From positions 558,001 to 622,000 of the forward strand of contig NZ_JAEPWN010000001.1 of the NCBI RefSeq assembly GCF_016654005.1: a DNA stretch of 64,000 bases, in the 5' to 3' direction. The notes beneath the pieces were generated by a model. It was not told the origin of the DNA and made no database searches. It saw nothing but the letters and a program-made list of their open reading frames with translations. Origin of the DNA: Brevundimonas nasdae. Its GTDB lineage: Bacteria > Pseudomonadota > Alphaproteobacteria > Caulobacterales > Caulobacteraceae. This document shows, piece after piece, positions 18,566 through 27,981 of this stretch; the stretch's first letter is position 1; every line of letters starts with the position of its first letter. Position numbers and translations under genes: made by a program.

Positions 18566-19588
18566 TCAGGGCCGGGATAGAACCCTGACCAGAGTGCGTT
18601 CAAAGGCTTGTGCGTCCGGACCGGGCAACTGCTCAGCCAATAGCCCCGCTTCAAACAGATCGAACACGCGCGGATGGATGTATGAACTGCGGCAGACGGC
18701 GGGGGTGTTTCCCAGAAGGCCGGAGACCGCCTTTATGCAGCGGGTGATGGTGCGCCGGGCGTCGGTGGGCGAGGTCGGGGGCGCCTCGACACGCAGCGCC
18801 CTGGCGGCGGAGACCGTCCCGGCCCAGGTGCGGAAGTCCTTGGCCGAGAACTGTTCGCCCATGGCGGCGTGGATATAGGCGTTCACATCGTCGGAGGTGA
18901 TGGGGCACAGGTCGCCGTCCGCCGTGCGGTATTTGAACAGCTGCTGGCCGGGCAACTCCTCCAGCGCGCGCACGATCCGGGCCAGGCGACGGTCCTTGAC
19001 GCTGACGCAATGGTCCTTGCCGCTCTTGCCGCGAAACTCGAAGGTCAGGGCGGCGCCGTCCACATCCAGATGGCGCTTGTGCAGGGTAGTCAGGCCATAG
19101 CTGCGGTTCTGGCGGGCGTATTCAGCGTTGCCGACGCGGATCAGGGTGATCTCCAGCAGGCGGACCGCGGTGGCCAGCACCTTGGGCTTACAGACGCCGC
19201 GCAGGGACAGGTCGTGCTCGATCTGGGCATGGAGTTTGGGCAGGGCGCGGCAGAAGGCGGGCAGGCGGTCGAACTTGTTTTCGGACCGGGCCGTGCTCCA
19301 GTCGGCGTGATAACGGTACTGTTTGCGGCCCTTCACGTCGCGGCCCGTCGCCTGGATATGGCCGTTTGCCCTGGGGCAGATCCACACGTCGGTCCAGGCG
19401 GGCGGGATGGCCAGGGCGCGGATGCGCGCCAGGACGCGGGCGTCGCTCACGACCTGACCCTTGGCGTCGCGATAGGACCAGCCCTTGCCCGCGCGACGAC
19501 GGCTGAGACCGGGGTTGTCGTCGCTGCACCAGCTGAGGCCGGGCGGAACCTCGACGGCGACATCGAACCTCTGTGATCCGTCGCCCAT
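18566..19588 (-). CDS. type IB DNA topoisomerase
   Basis: The protein has 340 residues and relaxes supercoils through a 3'-phosphotyrosine intermediate. Catalytic residues can be seen: Arg151 in LIRVGNAEYA, Lys in the FRGKSGK beta-hairpin (about 188), Arg253 in DFRTWAGT and the nucleophile Tyr303 in SSYIHP. The length and motifs fit the bacterial poxvirus-like TopIB family. The ATG at 19588 has an excellent GGAGGG six bases upstream. Longer upstream readings are not supported. The gene stands alone, divergent from rlmJ. Confidence 0.92.
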   Translation of the reverse strand: MGDGSQRFDVAVEVPPGLSWCSDDNPGLSRRRAGKGWSYRDAKGQVVSDARVLARIRALAIPPAWTDVWICPRANGHIQATGRDVKGRKQYRYHADWSTARSENKFDRLPAFCRALPKLHAQIEHDLSLRGVCKPKVLATAVRLLEITLIRVGNAEYARQNRSYGLTTLHKRHLDVDGAALTFEFRGKSGKDHCVSVKDRRLARIVRALEELPGQQLFKYRTADGDLCPITSDDVNAYIHAAMGEQFSAKDFRTWAGTVSAARALRVEAPPTSPTDARRTITRCIKAVSGLLGNTPAVCRSSYIHPRVFDLFEAGLLAEQLPGPDAQAFERTLVRVLSRP

Positions 19589-19681
19589 CGAAACCCTCCT
19601 TATGCCCAGACCAGCGACGAACGCGGCGTGTCGGCGACGAGTTCCCCTTGACCGGGCGGGCCGGGCGGGGGACGAGGCGGC

Positions 19682-20497
19682 ATGAACTATCGCCACAGCT
19701 TTCACGCCGGAAACTTTGCCGATCTGGTCAAGCACGCCCTGGTGCTGTGGCTGCTGAAGACGCGCCAGAAGGCGGGGCCGGTCACGGTGTTCGACACCCA
19801 TGCCGGGGCGGGTCTGTATGACCTGTCGGGCGACGGGGCGCGGTCCAGGGAGGCCGAAGCCGGGGTCGCCAAACTGATGACGGCCGAGGGGCGTACCCCA
19901 TTGATGGATGCGCTGGCGGCGGAGGTGGAGAAACTGAACCCGGATGGCGGCGTGCGCTTCTATCCGGGATCGCCCCTGCTGATCGCAGACGCCCTGAGCG
20001 AGGGCGGACGCTATGTCGGGTTCGAGCTGAACCCCCCGGTGCGCGAGATGCTGGCCGAGGCGCTGACGGGGCGCGCGAACGCCCAGGCGCGTGAGGGCGA
20101 CGGCTATGAGGCCGTGACGGCTGAGGCGGCCAGGGTGCGCGGGCCGCTGGTCCTGATCGACCCGCCGTTCGAAAAGCCCGACGACTATATCCGCTCCGCC
20201 CAGGCGGCGGTCGCCATCGTGCGGCGCGACCCGTCGGCGACGGTGGCGATCTGGACGCCGCTGAAGGATCTGGAGACCTTCGACGCCTTCATCCGCAGGC
20301 TTCAGGGCAAGGCGGGACCGACGCTGGTGGCCGAGGCGCGGCTAAGGCCCCTGACCAATCCGATGAAGATGAACGGCTGCGCCATGGTGGTGGTCAATCC
20401 GCCAGCGGGCGCCGAGGCGGCGGCGGATGAAATCTGCGGCTGGGTGGCGAATGCGTTGGGCGACACGGGCGGGCGGTCTGAGGTCTGGACCTTCTGA
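19682..20497 (+). CDS. rlmJ: 23S rRNA (adenine(2030)-N6)-methyltransferase
   Basis: The product has 271 residues and starts MNYRHSFHAGNFADLVKH, the diagnostic N-terminus of RlmJ. The methyltransferase motif IV is LIDPPFEKPDDY near residues 158-169, and the SAM-binding part begins VFDTHAGAGLYDL. The end has MNGCAMVVVNPP, also characteristic. It methylates A2030 in 23S rRNA before ribosome assembly. It is followed after 22 bp by a glutamine amidotransferase gene. Confidence 0.93.
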   Translation: MNYRHSFHAGNFADLVKHALVLWLLKTRQKAGPVTVFDTHAGAGLYDLSGDGARSREAEAGVAKLMTAEGRTPLMDALAAEVEKLNPDGGVRFYPGSPLLIADALSEGGRYVGFELNPPVREMLAEALTGRANAQAREGDGYEAVTAEAARVRGPLVLIDPPFEKPDDYIRSAQAAVAIVRRDPSATVAIWTPLKDLETFDAFIRRLQGKAGPTLVAEARLRPLTNPMKMNGCAMVVVNPPAGAEAAADEICGWVANALGDTGGRSEVWTF

Positions 20498-20519
20498 TGC
20501 GGCGCATTAGGGTGAGGGC

Positions 20520-21251
20520 ATGACCCGTATCGCGATCCTGGAAACCGGCCATCCGCCGGAACACCTCAAGGATGATTTCGACGACTATCCCGCACGTTTC
20601 CGCGCCCTGCTGGGCGAGGGGGTGCCGACGACGCGGTTCAATGTTCAGGCGGGTCATTTGCCGGATGATCCGTCCGCGTTTCAGGGAGCCATCGTCACCG
20701 GATCGGCGGCGGGGGTCTATGACGATCTGCCGTGGATTCCGCAGTTGGTGGACTGGCTGAAGGCGGCGCGGGGACAGACCCGTCTGGTGGGCATCTGCTT
20801 CGGCCATCAGGTTTTGGCCCATGCCTTCGGCGGGGTGGTCGAGAAATCGCACAAGGGTTGGGGCGTGGGCCTGCATCGCTACGACGTGCAGGCGACGGAG
20901 CCTTGGATGCACCCACGCGCGCGCACCATCGCCATTCCTGTCTCGCATCAGGATCAGGTGGTGGCGGTGTCGCCCGATGCACGGGTTCTGGCCTCCAGCG
21001 CCTTCACCCCCTACGCCGGACTGGCCTGGGGCGAGGACGCGATCTCGTTCCAGTGCCATCCCGAGTTCCAGCCCGAATACGCCGCCGCCCTGATCGAGGG
21101 ACGGCGCGGCGAACGCATCCCGCATCCCATCGCGGACGAGGCGATCGACAGTCTGAAACGGCCCAACGACCGGGCTGTGCTGACGGCGTGGATCCGGGCT
21201 TTTCTGCTTCTGACCCCGCCGCCGGTCGAGGATCAGGGCAGCGGCATCTGA
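20520..21251 (+). CDS. class I glutamine amidotransferase-like protein
   Basis: This 243-residue protein has the GATase-1 catalytic triad: the nucleophile Cys93 in GICFGHQ, plus His and Glu in FQCHPEFQPEY (about residue 179). It is a stand-alone domain like the GMP synthase-like or gamma-glutamyl hydrolase groups, with no synthetase partner nearby. The acceptor substrate is unknown. It sits directly before the FUSC gene (1-bp gap), so the two are probably co-transcribed. Confidence 0.8.
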   Translation: MTRIAILETGHPPEHLKDDFDDYPARFRALLGEGVPTTRFNVQAGHLPDDPSAFQGAIVTGSAAGVYDDLPWIPQLVDWLKAARGQTRLVGICFGHQVLAHAFGGVVEKSHKGWGVGLHRYDVQATEPWMHPRARTIAIPVSHQDQVVAVSPDARVLASSAFTPYAGLAWGEDAISFQCHPEFQPEYAAALIEGRRGERIPHPIADEAIDSLKRPNDRAVLTAWIRAFLLLTPPPVEDQGSGI

Positions 21252-21252
21252 C

Positions 21253-22341
21253 ATGCGGATTTCGGCTGTCGCCAAGCGGACCTTGCGTCACTGGCGTCCC
21301 TTCTATTGGCGCGAGGCGGCCCTGTGCATGCCCGCCATGCCGATCCTGCTGGCGGGCGGCGTGTTGCTGGGTCTGCCGACCCAGGGGGCCATTGCGGCGG
21401 GGGCGGCGCTGGTCGTGGGGCTGGCGGCGTCACGCGATCTGGTTGGGCGCCGTTGGGGCGCGATGATCGGTACGGCGCTGGGCCTGATGATCGCAGCCCT
21501 GGTTGGGACGCTGGCGGGTCAGGTTCCGTGGCTGCTGCTGACGCTGGGCTGTATCGGGGCGGCGGTCTGTGCGGCCATCGCCCTGTTTGAGGAAGACGTC
21601 TGGTGGGTGGTGCTGCAGGGCGTCACCGCCATGCTGATTGCGGGCTACTACGCCGGTCCGCTGGATCAGGCCCTGTTGCGCGGGGTCGGGGTGCTGGTCG
21701 GCAGTGCGGCGCAGATCGGTCTGGTCGTCTTGCTGGCGTGGATATTCCCCAAGGCGGCAGCGCGCCTGCCCAGCATGCCAGCGCCCCCGCCGCCCGGAAA
21801 CAAGCTGTTGATCAGCCACATGGCGCGTGCCGCCGCCGCCGTCGGCATCAGCATGGGCGTGGCCTGGGCGGTGGATCTGCAGAACTGGGCTTGGGCGCCG
21901 ATGACGGCCATGATCGTGCTGAAGCCCGGTCTGATGGAGACCCAGACGCGCGGCGCCCAACGGGTGCTGGGGACGCTGCTGGGCTGCGCCGCCGCCACCG
22001 TGTTCGCGATCCAGGTCGGATCGGCCCATCCGTGGCTGATCGCTGCGGCGGCGGTGACGGCCTTCGCCTCGTTCGCCCTGCAGCAGGCGCATTTCGCCAC
22101 CCTGACGGCGGCCATTACCGCCACGGTGGTTCTGCTGGTGTCGCTGGGTTACGGCGGGGTGCTGGCCAATGCCGAGCACCGGCTGATCGCGACCGTCATC
22201 GGCGGGCTGACGGCGCTGGTCGTGGCGCGGATCGCCCCGCACCGAGGCAGGCTGAACGGGGTGCAGGAAGACCGGGTCGGCGAGAACCCGCCGGTCGTCC
22301 CGCCGGTCAGAGCCCCAGCAGCCGGATCAGTCCCAGGCTGA
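21253..22341 (+). CDS. FUSC-like inner-membrane protein
   Basis: The product has 362 residues with two blocks of closely spaced hydrophobic helices (about 28-170 and 195-320). The second block includes NWAWAPMTAMIVLKPGLMETQTRGAQRVLGTLLG, the FUSC/aromatic acid exporter signature. The proteins of this fold are thought to be efflux components for aromatic or related compounds. The substrate here is unknown. The last 35 bp overlap the 3' end of the convergent yeiH gene. Confidence 0.75.
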   Translation: MRISAVAKRTLRHWRPFYWREAALCMPAMPILLAGGVLLGLPTQGAIAAGAALVVGLAASRDLVGRRWGAMIGTALGLMIAALVGTLAGQVPWLLLTLGCIGAAVCAAIALFEEDVWWVVLQGVTAMLIAGYYAGPLDQALLRGVGVLVGSAAQIGLVVLLAWIFPKAAARLPSMPAPPPPGNKLLISHMARAAAAVGISMGVAWAVDLQNWAWAPMTAMIVLKPGLMETQTRGAQRVLGTLLGCAAATVFAIQVGSAHPWLIAAAAVTAFASFALQQAHFATLTAAITATVVLLVSLGYGGVLANAEHRLIATVIGGLTALVVARIAPHRGRLNGVQEDRVGENPPVVPPVRAPAAGSVPG

Positions 22342-23371
22342 GCAGAACCAGCGCGCCCAGCGACAGGATGACGGCGGCGATGACCTTCCCGCCCGCGCGG
22401 GCCACGGCGCGAATGTCGGTCTGCAGGCCCAGCGCCGCCATGGCCACGACGGTCAGCAGACCAGACGCCGCCGACATGGGCGGCAGCGCCGCCTGCGGGA
22501 TCAGGTCGAACGACCGCAGGCCGATCATCGCCAGGAAGCCGATGATGAACCACGGCAGCAGGCGGTGCAGGCCGGGGCCTTTCGCATCCGGCGCCTTGCG
22601 GCCTGCAATCAGCGACAGGGCCAAAATGACCGGGCCCAGCATCAGCACCCGCACCAGTTTGACCACGGTGCCGGTTTGGGTGGCGGCGGCGCCGAAGGGG
22701 GCGGCGGCGGCCAGCACCTGCGGCACGGCATAGACGGTCAGGCCCGCCAGCGCGCCGTACTGAAGTTCGCTCATGTGGATCAGGCCGCCCAGCAGCGGCA
22801 GGGCCAGGACCACGATCACGCCCAGAACGGCGGTGAAGGCGATGGAGGCGGCGACCTCTTCGCCATCAGCGTTGATGACGGGGGCGACGGCGGCGATGGC
22901 CGAGTTGCCGCAGATGGCGTTGCCGCACGCGACAAGCAGGGCCATGCGCGGGTTCAGGCCCAGCAAGCGCCCGACGCCGAACCCGACGATGATGGCCAAC
23001 GCCACCAGGGCGAAGATGCCGAAGACGAACGGCAGGCCCAGCGCCGACAGGGTCGCCGCGCTGACCGAGGCGCCCAGCAGGACGACCGCGATCTCCAGCA
23101 GGGTCTTGGCGCTGAAATCGACGCCGGCCTTGAAGCGCGCGTCCGGCGTCCAGGCCGTGCGGACCGCCGCGCCCAGCAGGATGGCCAGCACCAGAGGCTC
23201 CAGCCAGACATGACCGATCAGGTCGCGCTCGATGCTGGTCAGACCGATCGCAGCCAGCGTCAGCAGCAGGCACAGCAGCAGGCCGGGTCGGATCGACCGC
23301 GCGAACGCCATCGCAGACTCGAAACGCGGCGTGGATTCAGGCGTGGGCAGGGCGGCGGACTTCATCTCCAT
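22307..23371 (-). CDS. yeiH: YeiH-family putative sulfate exporter (UPF0324)
   Basis: The protein has about 354 residues and roughly 10 hydrophobic helices. Characteristic stretches are LEPLVLAILLGAAVRT, VVLLGASVSA, CGNAICGNSAIAAVAPVI and YAVPQVLAAAAPFG, all seen in the YeiH family. Function is inferred from the family only. ATG at 23371 was chosen. An ATG at 23419 would leave only 24 bp to the divergent LysR gene, though it is possible. The pairing with a LysR regulator matches the yeiE-yeiH arrangement of many proteobacteria. Confidence 0.85.
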   Translation of the reverse strand: MEMKSAALPTPESTPRFESAMAFARSIRPGLLLCLLLTLAAIGLTSIERDLIGHVWLEPLVLAILLGAAVRTAWTPDARFKAGVDFSAKTLLEIAVVLLGASVSAATLSALGLPFVFGIFALVALAIIVGFGVGRLLGLNPRMALLVACGNAICGNSAIAAVAPVINADGEEVAASIAFTAVLGVIVVLALPLLGGLIHMSELQYGALAGLTVYAVPQVLAAAAPFGAAATQTGTVVKLVRVLMLGPVILALSLIAGRKAPDAKGPGLHRLLPWFIIGFLAMIGLRSFDLIPQAALPPMSAASGLLTVVAMAALGLQTDIRAVARAGGKVIAAVILSLGALVLLSLGLIRLLGL

Positions 23372-23443
23372 GCTGATGCGCCCCGCATCGACAACGGTCC
23401 AACGGATAGTTATGGTCATTTCAATCCGATTTGGAGATCAATC

Positions 23444-24319
23444 GTGACCCTGGAACGCCTGCGGATCTTTGTCGCGGTGGCTGAGCGTGAGCATGTCACG
23501 GCGGCGGCGCGGGCGCTGAACCTGACGCAGTCGGCGGTGTCGAACGCCATCGCCGCGCTGGAGACCGAACATGACGTGCATCTGTTCGACCGGGTCGGAC
23601 GGGGCGTGGTGCTGAACCAGACGGGCCGCGCCTTCTTGCCGGAAGCCAAGGCGGTGCTGGCCCGCGCGGCGGCGGCTGAGGCGGCGCTGGCGGACATGAG
23701 CGCCCTGCGGCGCGGGCGCCTGACCATATTCGCCAGCCAGACCATCGCCAGCGCCTGGCTGCCGCGCCGATTAGCGGCCTTTCATGCGGCCTATCCGGGC
23801 GTCGAACTGGACGTGGCCATCGGCAATACGCGCGAGGCGGCGCAGGCGGTGCTGAGCGGGGCGGCGGAACTGGGGTTGGTCGAGGGCGAGATCGACCAGC
23901 CGATGCTGGATCAGACGGTGGTGGGATCGGACCGGCTGGCGGTGCTGGTGACGCCGGATCATCCGTGGGCGGGCGTGCGGCGGCTGAACGCGGCGACGCT
24001 GGCGACCCAGGCCTGGGTGCTGCGTGAAGCCGGATCAGGCACCCGCTCGACGCTGGAGGCCGCACTACGGCGGGCGGGCGTCGACCCTGAGGCCCTGTCC
24101 ATCGCCATGACCCTGCCGTCGAACGAGGCGGTGCTGGCGGCGGCGGAGGCGGGGGCAGGGGCGACGGCCCTGTCCGAGAGCGTGGCCTATGCCTCCGTGG
24201 CGGCGGGACGGCTGGTGATGGCGGACTTCACCCTGCCGGAGCGGCCCTTCCGCCTGCTGCGGCACAGCGAGCGTTATCGCAGCAAGGCGGGCGATGCGTT
24301 CGTGGAGGCGGTGGGGTAG
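23444..24319 (+). CDS. LysR-family transcriptional regulator (YeiE/CysB-like)
   Basis: This 291-residue protein begins at GTG 23444, preceded by TTGGAG. The N-terminal helix-turn-helix is LERLRIFVAVAEREHVTAAARALNLTQSAVSNAIAALE and the rest is a periplasmic-binding-like effector domain. It is divergent from yeiH with about 70 bp between them, so it probably controls that gene. The effector is unknown. It ends just before the intergenic repeat copy B. Confidence 0.88.
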   Translation: MTLERLRIFVAVAEREHVTAAARALNLTQSAVSNAIAALETEHDVHLFDRVGRGVVLNQTGRAFLPEAKAVLARAAAAEAALADMSALRRGRLTIFASQTIASAWLPRRLAAFHAAYPGVELDVAIGNTREAAQAVLSGAAELGLVEGEIDQPMLDQTVVGSDRLAVLVTPDHPWAGVRRLNAATLATQAWVLREAGSGTRSTLEAALRRAGVDPEALSIAMTLPSNEAVLAAAEAGAGATALSESVAYASVAAGRLVMADFTLPERPFRLLRHSERYRSKAGDAFVEAVG

Positions 24320-24346
24320 CTAGTCACTCGGCATTGAGCTCAGAAC

Positions 24347-24489
24347 CGTCTTTCCGGGGCGTCCGAAGGACGAACCCGGAACCCAGGAGGGCCGCATCCT
24401 GCATATCCCACCTTGCTTGGAATACGTCTCACAGCGCAGTCGTGGCCCTGGGTTCCGGGTTCTTCGCTGCGCTCAGCCCCGGAATGACG
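24347..24489. repeat. dispersed palindromic element, copy B
   Basis: This 143-bp intergenic element has ends CGTCTTTCCGGGGC (24347) and GCCCCGGAATGACG (24476-24489), which are inverted with one mismatch. Inner arms GAACCCGGAACCCAGG (24372-24387) and its perfect complement (24447-24462) flank a 59-bp middle. It lies between the LysR gene and the 3' end of hemF. The remaining bases of the 234-bp gap show no gene. Confidence 0.85.
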
Positions 24490-24553
24490 AAGTAAGAAGT
24501 CGACTAGCCGAACTCTGGTTGGAGCTTGTGAGGTATGGAGAGCGGAGACCTTG

Positions 24554-25435
24554 TTACGGCCACTTCACCACGGGGGGCATGGAACTGAGGATCGACTCCA
24601 CGTTTCCGCCGGTCTTCAGCCCGAACATGGTGCCACGGTCGTAAAGCAGGTTGAACTCCACATAGCGGCCGCGACGGACCAACTGCTCCTCGCGCTCCTG
24701 CGGCGTCCAGCCCTCGCCCATCCGTCCGGCGACGATCTTGGGATAGATGTCTAGGAAGGCCAGGCCCACGTCGCGGGTGAAGGCGAAGTCCTTGTCGTAG
24801 TCGCCGCTGTCGTGGTGGTCATAGAAGATGCCCCCGGTGCCGCGCGCCTCCTTGCGATGCGGCAGATAGAAGTAGTCGTCGCACCAGGCCTTGTACTTGG
24901 CGTGCCAATCGGGGTCGTGCACGTCACAGGCGGACTTCATGGCGGCGTGAAAGGCCAGGGTGTCGGGGTGGTCCTGACGCCGATCCGCATCCAGCACCGG
25001 CGTCAGATCGCCGCCGCCGCCGAACCAGGCCTTGGTCGTGGCGATGAAGCGGGTGTTCATGTGAACAGCCGGAACGCGCGGGCTGACCGGGTGGCAGATC
25101 AGACTTATGCCTGTGGCGAAAAAGCGCGGGTCTTCGTCGGCGCCTGGCACCGACTTGGCGTAGTCGGCGGGGAAGGTTCCGTGAACGGTCGAAACATGGA
25201 CCCCTACTTTTTCGAACAGGCGGCCATGCATCATGCCCATGACGCCGCCGCCGCCCTCAGGACGATCCCATGCGGTGCGGACGAAACGGCCGGGCTCGCC
25301 GGGGAACAGGTCGGCGGGGGCTGCGTCCTCCAGCGCCTCGAAAGCGGCGTGGATCTGGTCACGCAGATGTTCGAACCAGGCGCGGGTCTCGACCTTTTTC
25401 AGGTCCAGCGGATCGGAGAAGGAAGCGTCGCTCAT
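24554..25435 (-). CDS. hemF: oxygen-dependent coproporphyrinogen III oxidase
   Basis: The product has 293 residues. It decarboxylates coproporphyrinogen III to protoporphyrinogen IX in heme synthesis, using O2. Visible signatures are [40 protein letters not shown] and [21 protein letters not shown]. Length and start (ATG at 25435) agree with E. coli HemF. It is followed on the same strand, upstream, by trmL (27-bp gap). Confidence 0.95.
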   Translation of the reverse strand: MSDASFSDPLDLKKVETRAWFEHLRDQIHAAFEALEDAAPADLFPGEPGRFVRTAWDRPEGGGGVMGMMHGRLFEKVGVHVSTVHGTFPADYAKSVPGADEDPRFFATGISLICHPVSPRVPAVHMNTRFIATTKAWFGGGGDLTPVLDADRRQDHPDTLAFHAAMKSACDVHDPDWHAKYKAWCDDYFYLPHRKEARGTGGIFYDHHDSGDYDKDFAFTRDVGLAFLDIYPKIVAGRMGEGWTPQEREEQLVRRGRYVEFNLLYDRGTMFGLKTGGNVESILSSMPPVVKWP

Positions 25436-25462
25436 GACGCGCTCCTAGACCGGCTGGGGCGT

Positions 25463-25912
25463 TCAGCCAACCTGCCCGGTCTGCCTGAGGCCTTCCCACA
25501 GGGCGATTCCGGCGGTGACTGACAGATTGAGCGAGCGTGCCTCGGGTCGCAGGGGGATCACGACACGGGCGTCGGCGGCGGCGTGGACATAGTCGGGCGC
25601 GCCCGCCGTCTCCTTGCCGAACAACAGAACATCGTCTGGCCGGAAGACGAAGTCCGGCAGGGGCGTGGCGCCCTTTGTCGTGAACAGCACCAGCCGTCCG
25701 GGCGCGCGATTCTGCTGGAAGGCCTCCCAGTCCGCATGGCGCGTCATGTGCGACAACGGACCATAGTCCAGGGCCGCCCGCTTCATGGCGCGGTCGTCGA
25801 AACGGAAACCCGTCGGCTCGATCACGTGCAGATCGACGCCGAAACAGGCCGACAATCGGATGCAGGCTCCGACGTTCTGAGGAATGTCAGGTTGAAAAAG
25901 GGCGAGACGCAT
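25463..25912 (-). CDS. trmL: tRNA (cytidine(34)-2'-O)-methyltransferase
   Basis: This 149-residue SPOUT methyltransferase starts MRLALFQPDIPQNVGACIRL, the canonical TrmL N-terminus, so the ATG at 25912 was chosen over the one at 25927. The SAM-binding knot has LLFGKETAGAPDYV and IPLRPEARSLNLSVTAGIALWE. It methylates the 2'-O of C/U34 in leucine tRNAs. It is probably co-transcribed with hemF. Confidence 0.92.
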   Translation of the reverse strand: MRLALFQPDIPQNVGACIRLSACFGVDLHVIEPTGFRFDDRAMKRAALDYGPLSHMTRHADWEAFQQNRAPGRLVLFTTKGATPLPDFVFRPDDVLLFGKETAGAPDYVHAAADARVVIPLRPEARSLNLSVTAGIALWEGLRQTGQVG

Positions 25913-25959
25913 TCTAAGGCCTGACATACGCGCGGCCAGGGGGTTTGTCGCGGTCTGTT

Positions 25960-25976
25960 TTGCGAGCGTTTCGCAA
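25960..25976. promoter_or_regulatory. operator-like dyad in the trmL-petA intergenic region
   Basis: TTGCGA at 25960-25965 and TCGCAA at 25971-25976 form a 17-bp dyad with a 5-base spacer, about 130 bp upstream of petA. It may bind a regulator of petABC or trmL. No named family is claimed. Confidence 0.35.
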
Positions 25977-26106
25977 GAAACGTCAGCAGCTTGCGCCGAG
26001 GGGGCGTGGGTCGAACAGCCGTAGGGAATTCCCGGCTTCGTTCTTTGTTCGTGCCGTGGCGAGGGTGGGCCCCCAGGTCTGTTCAGCGGCGTTCGAGAGG
26101 TGAAAC

Positions 26107-26655
26107 GTGGCCGAATCGGTCGTGCATACTGAAAGCCCAGAAGGCGGCGATCCTAACCGCCGTGACTTTATCCACATCGCTGCGGGCGCCGCTGCGGTGG
26201 GCGCTGGCGCGATGATCGCCTGGCCGTTGATCAACCAGATGAACCCGGCCGCCGACACCCTGGCCCTGGCGTCGATCGAATTCGATCTGACCAAGGTTCA
26301 GGAAGGCCAGCAGGTCGTCATCAAATGGCAGGGCAAGCCGGTGTTCGTGCGTTATCGCACCCCGGCCGAGCTGCAACGCGTCATCGCCGATGACCATGCG
26401 CCCGACCTGAAGGAACCCCAGACGGACGCCGAGCGCACCAAGCCGGGGCACGAGAAATATCTGGTGGTCGTCGGTTCCTGCACCCACCTGGGCTGCGTTC
26501 CGACCTTCGGCGCGGGCGACTACGGCGGCTGGTTCTGCCCCTGCCACGGCTCGCACTACGATGCGTCCGGCCGGATCCGGAAGGGGCCCGCGCCCCTGAA
26601 CCTGGTCGTGCCGAACTACGATTATTTGTCCGACACCCGCGTAAAGATCGGTTGA
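26107..26655 (+). CDS. petA: ubiquinol-cytochrome c reductase iron-sulfur (Rieske) subunit
   Basis: The product has 182 residues and starts at GTG 26107 after GAGAGGTG. The N-terminus [19 protein letters not shown] is a twin-arginine-type signal anchor. The 2Fe-2S ligands are in CTHLGC and CPCHGS near residues 120-145. It takes electrons from ubiquinol in complex III. First gene of petABC. Confidence 0.95.
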   Translation: MAESVVHTESPEGGDPNRRDFIHIAAGAAAVGAGAMIAWPLINQMNPAADTLALASIEFDLTKVQEGQQVVIKWQGKPVFVRYRTPAELQRVIADDHAPDLKEPQTDAERTKPGHEKYLVVVGSCTHLGCVPTFGAGDYGGWFCPCHGSHYDASGRIRKGPAPLNLVVPNYDYLSDTRVKIG

Positions 26656-26671
26656 GGGCCAGGGGAGGATC

Positions 26672-27976
26672 ATGAGCGATCACGAGAGCACCTACGTCCC
26701 TAAAACGGGCGTTGAAAAGTGGCTGGACACCCGTCTGCCCATCATCCGCTTCGGCGCCGACTACATGTCGCTGCCGACGCCGCGCAACCTGAACTACTGG
26801 TGGACCTTCGGCGGCATCCTGGCGATCTGCCTGATGACGCAGATCATCACCGGCATCGTTCTGGCCATGCACTATACGCCGCACGTCGACCTGGCCTTCG
26901 CCTCGGTCGAGCGCATCATGCGCGACGTGAACGGCGGCTGGCTGATCCGTTATGTTCACGCCAACGGCGCGTCGATGTTCTTCATCGCGGTGTACCTGCA
27001 CATGCTGCGGGGCCTGTACTACGGCTCCTACAAGGCGCCGCGCGAGATGATCTGGATCATCGGCTGCGTGATCTTCTTCCTGATGATCGCCACCGCCTTC
27101 CTGGGCTACGTCCTGCCCTGGGGCCAGATGTCCTTCTGGGGCGCTGAGGTCATCACCAACCTGATCGGCGCCATTCCCGGCGTCGGCGAGCCGATCCTGA
27201 TCTGGCTGCGTGGCGGCCCGGCGATCGACAATGCGACGCTGAACCGTTTCTTCTCGCTGCACTATCTGCTGCCGTTCGCCATTCTCGGCTGCGTCGTGCT
27301 GCACCTGTGGGCGCTGCACGCTGCGGGTCAGAACAACCCGGTCGGCATCCTGATCCCGAAGGACCGCGCCAAGAAAGACCTGCTGCCCTTCCACCCGTAC
27401 TTCACGGTCAAGGACGGGTTTGCGATCATCCTGTTCCTGATCCTGTTCGCGATCTTCGTCTTCTATCAGCCGAACGCACTGGGCCATGCCGACAACTACA
27501 TCCCGGCTAACCCGCTGCAGACGCCCGCGCACATCGTGCCCGAGTGGTACATGCTGCCCTTCTACGCGATCCTGCGCGCCATCCCCGACAAGTTCGGCGG
27601 CGTGGTGGCCATGTTCGCCGCGATCGGCGTGCTGTTTGTCCTGCCCTGGCTGGATACGTCCAAGGTGCGCTCGATGCGCTACCGTCCGACGATGCGGACC
27701 TTCTTCATCATCTTCCTGGTGGTGGGCGTGGGTCTGGGCTGGTGCGGTGGTCAACTGCCGGATTCGCCTGTCATCGGTTCGTTCAAGACCTTCACGCTGT
27801 TTGACGGCGACCTGAACTCGTACCTGTGGCTGACGCGTCTGTTCACGGCCTACTACTTCGCGTTCTTCTTCATCATCATGCCTCTGGTGGGTCTGAAGGA
27901 AACGCCGCTGCCCATCCCCGCGACGATCTCCGAGCCGGTGCTGACCGGTGCGGACGCCGCCGAGCAGAAGGGCTGA
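26672..27976 (+). CDS. petB: cytochrome b of the bc1 complex
   Basis: This 434-residue protein has about eight membrane helices. Heme-ligand histidines sit in the [16 protein letters not shown] and [15 protein letters not shown] helices, and the quinone-site PEW motif is in [14 protein letters not shown]. It carries both b hemes and the Qo and Qi sites. Gap to petA is 16 bp. petC follows after 5 bp. Confidence 0.96.
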   Translation: MSDHESTYVPKTGVEKWLDTRLPIIRFGADYMSLPTPRNLNYWWTFGGILAICLMTQIITGIVLAMHYTPHVDLAFASVERIMRDVNGGWLIRYVHANGASMFFIAVYLHMLRGLYYGSYKAPREMIWIIGCVIFFLMIATAFLGYVLPWGQMSFWGAEVITNLIGAIPGVGEPILIWLRGGPAIDNATLNRFFSLHYLLPFAILGCVVLHLWALHAAGQNNPVGILIPKDRAKKDLLPFHPYFTVKDGFAIILFLILFAIFVFYQPNALGHADNYIPANPLQTPAHIVPEWYMLPFYAILRAIPDKFGGVVAMFAAIGVLFVLPWLDTSKVRSMRYRPTMRTFFIIFLVVGVGLGWCGGQLPDSPVIGSFKTFTLFDGDLNSYLWLTRLFTAYYFAFFFIIMPLVGLKETPLPIPATISEPVLTGADAAEQKG

Positions 27977-27981
27977 GCGTC

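Noticed and set aside
22565..23443. Upstream extension of the LysR frame
   Set aside because: The extra codons are the antisense of yeiH and have low-complexity composition. The LysR protein begins at GTG 23444 with a Shine-Dalgarno sequence.
27826..27981. In-frame extension before cytochrome c1
   Set aside because: It lies inside petB and would place non-signal residues ahead of a clear signal peptide.
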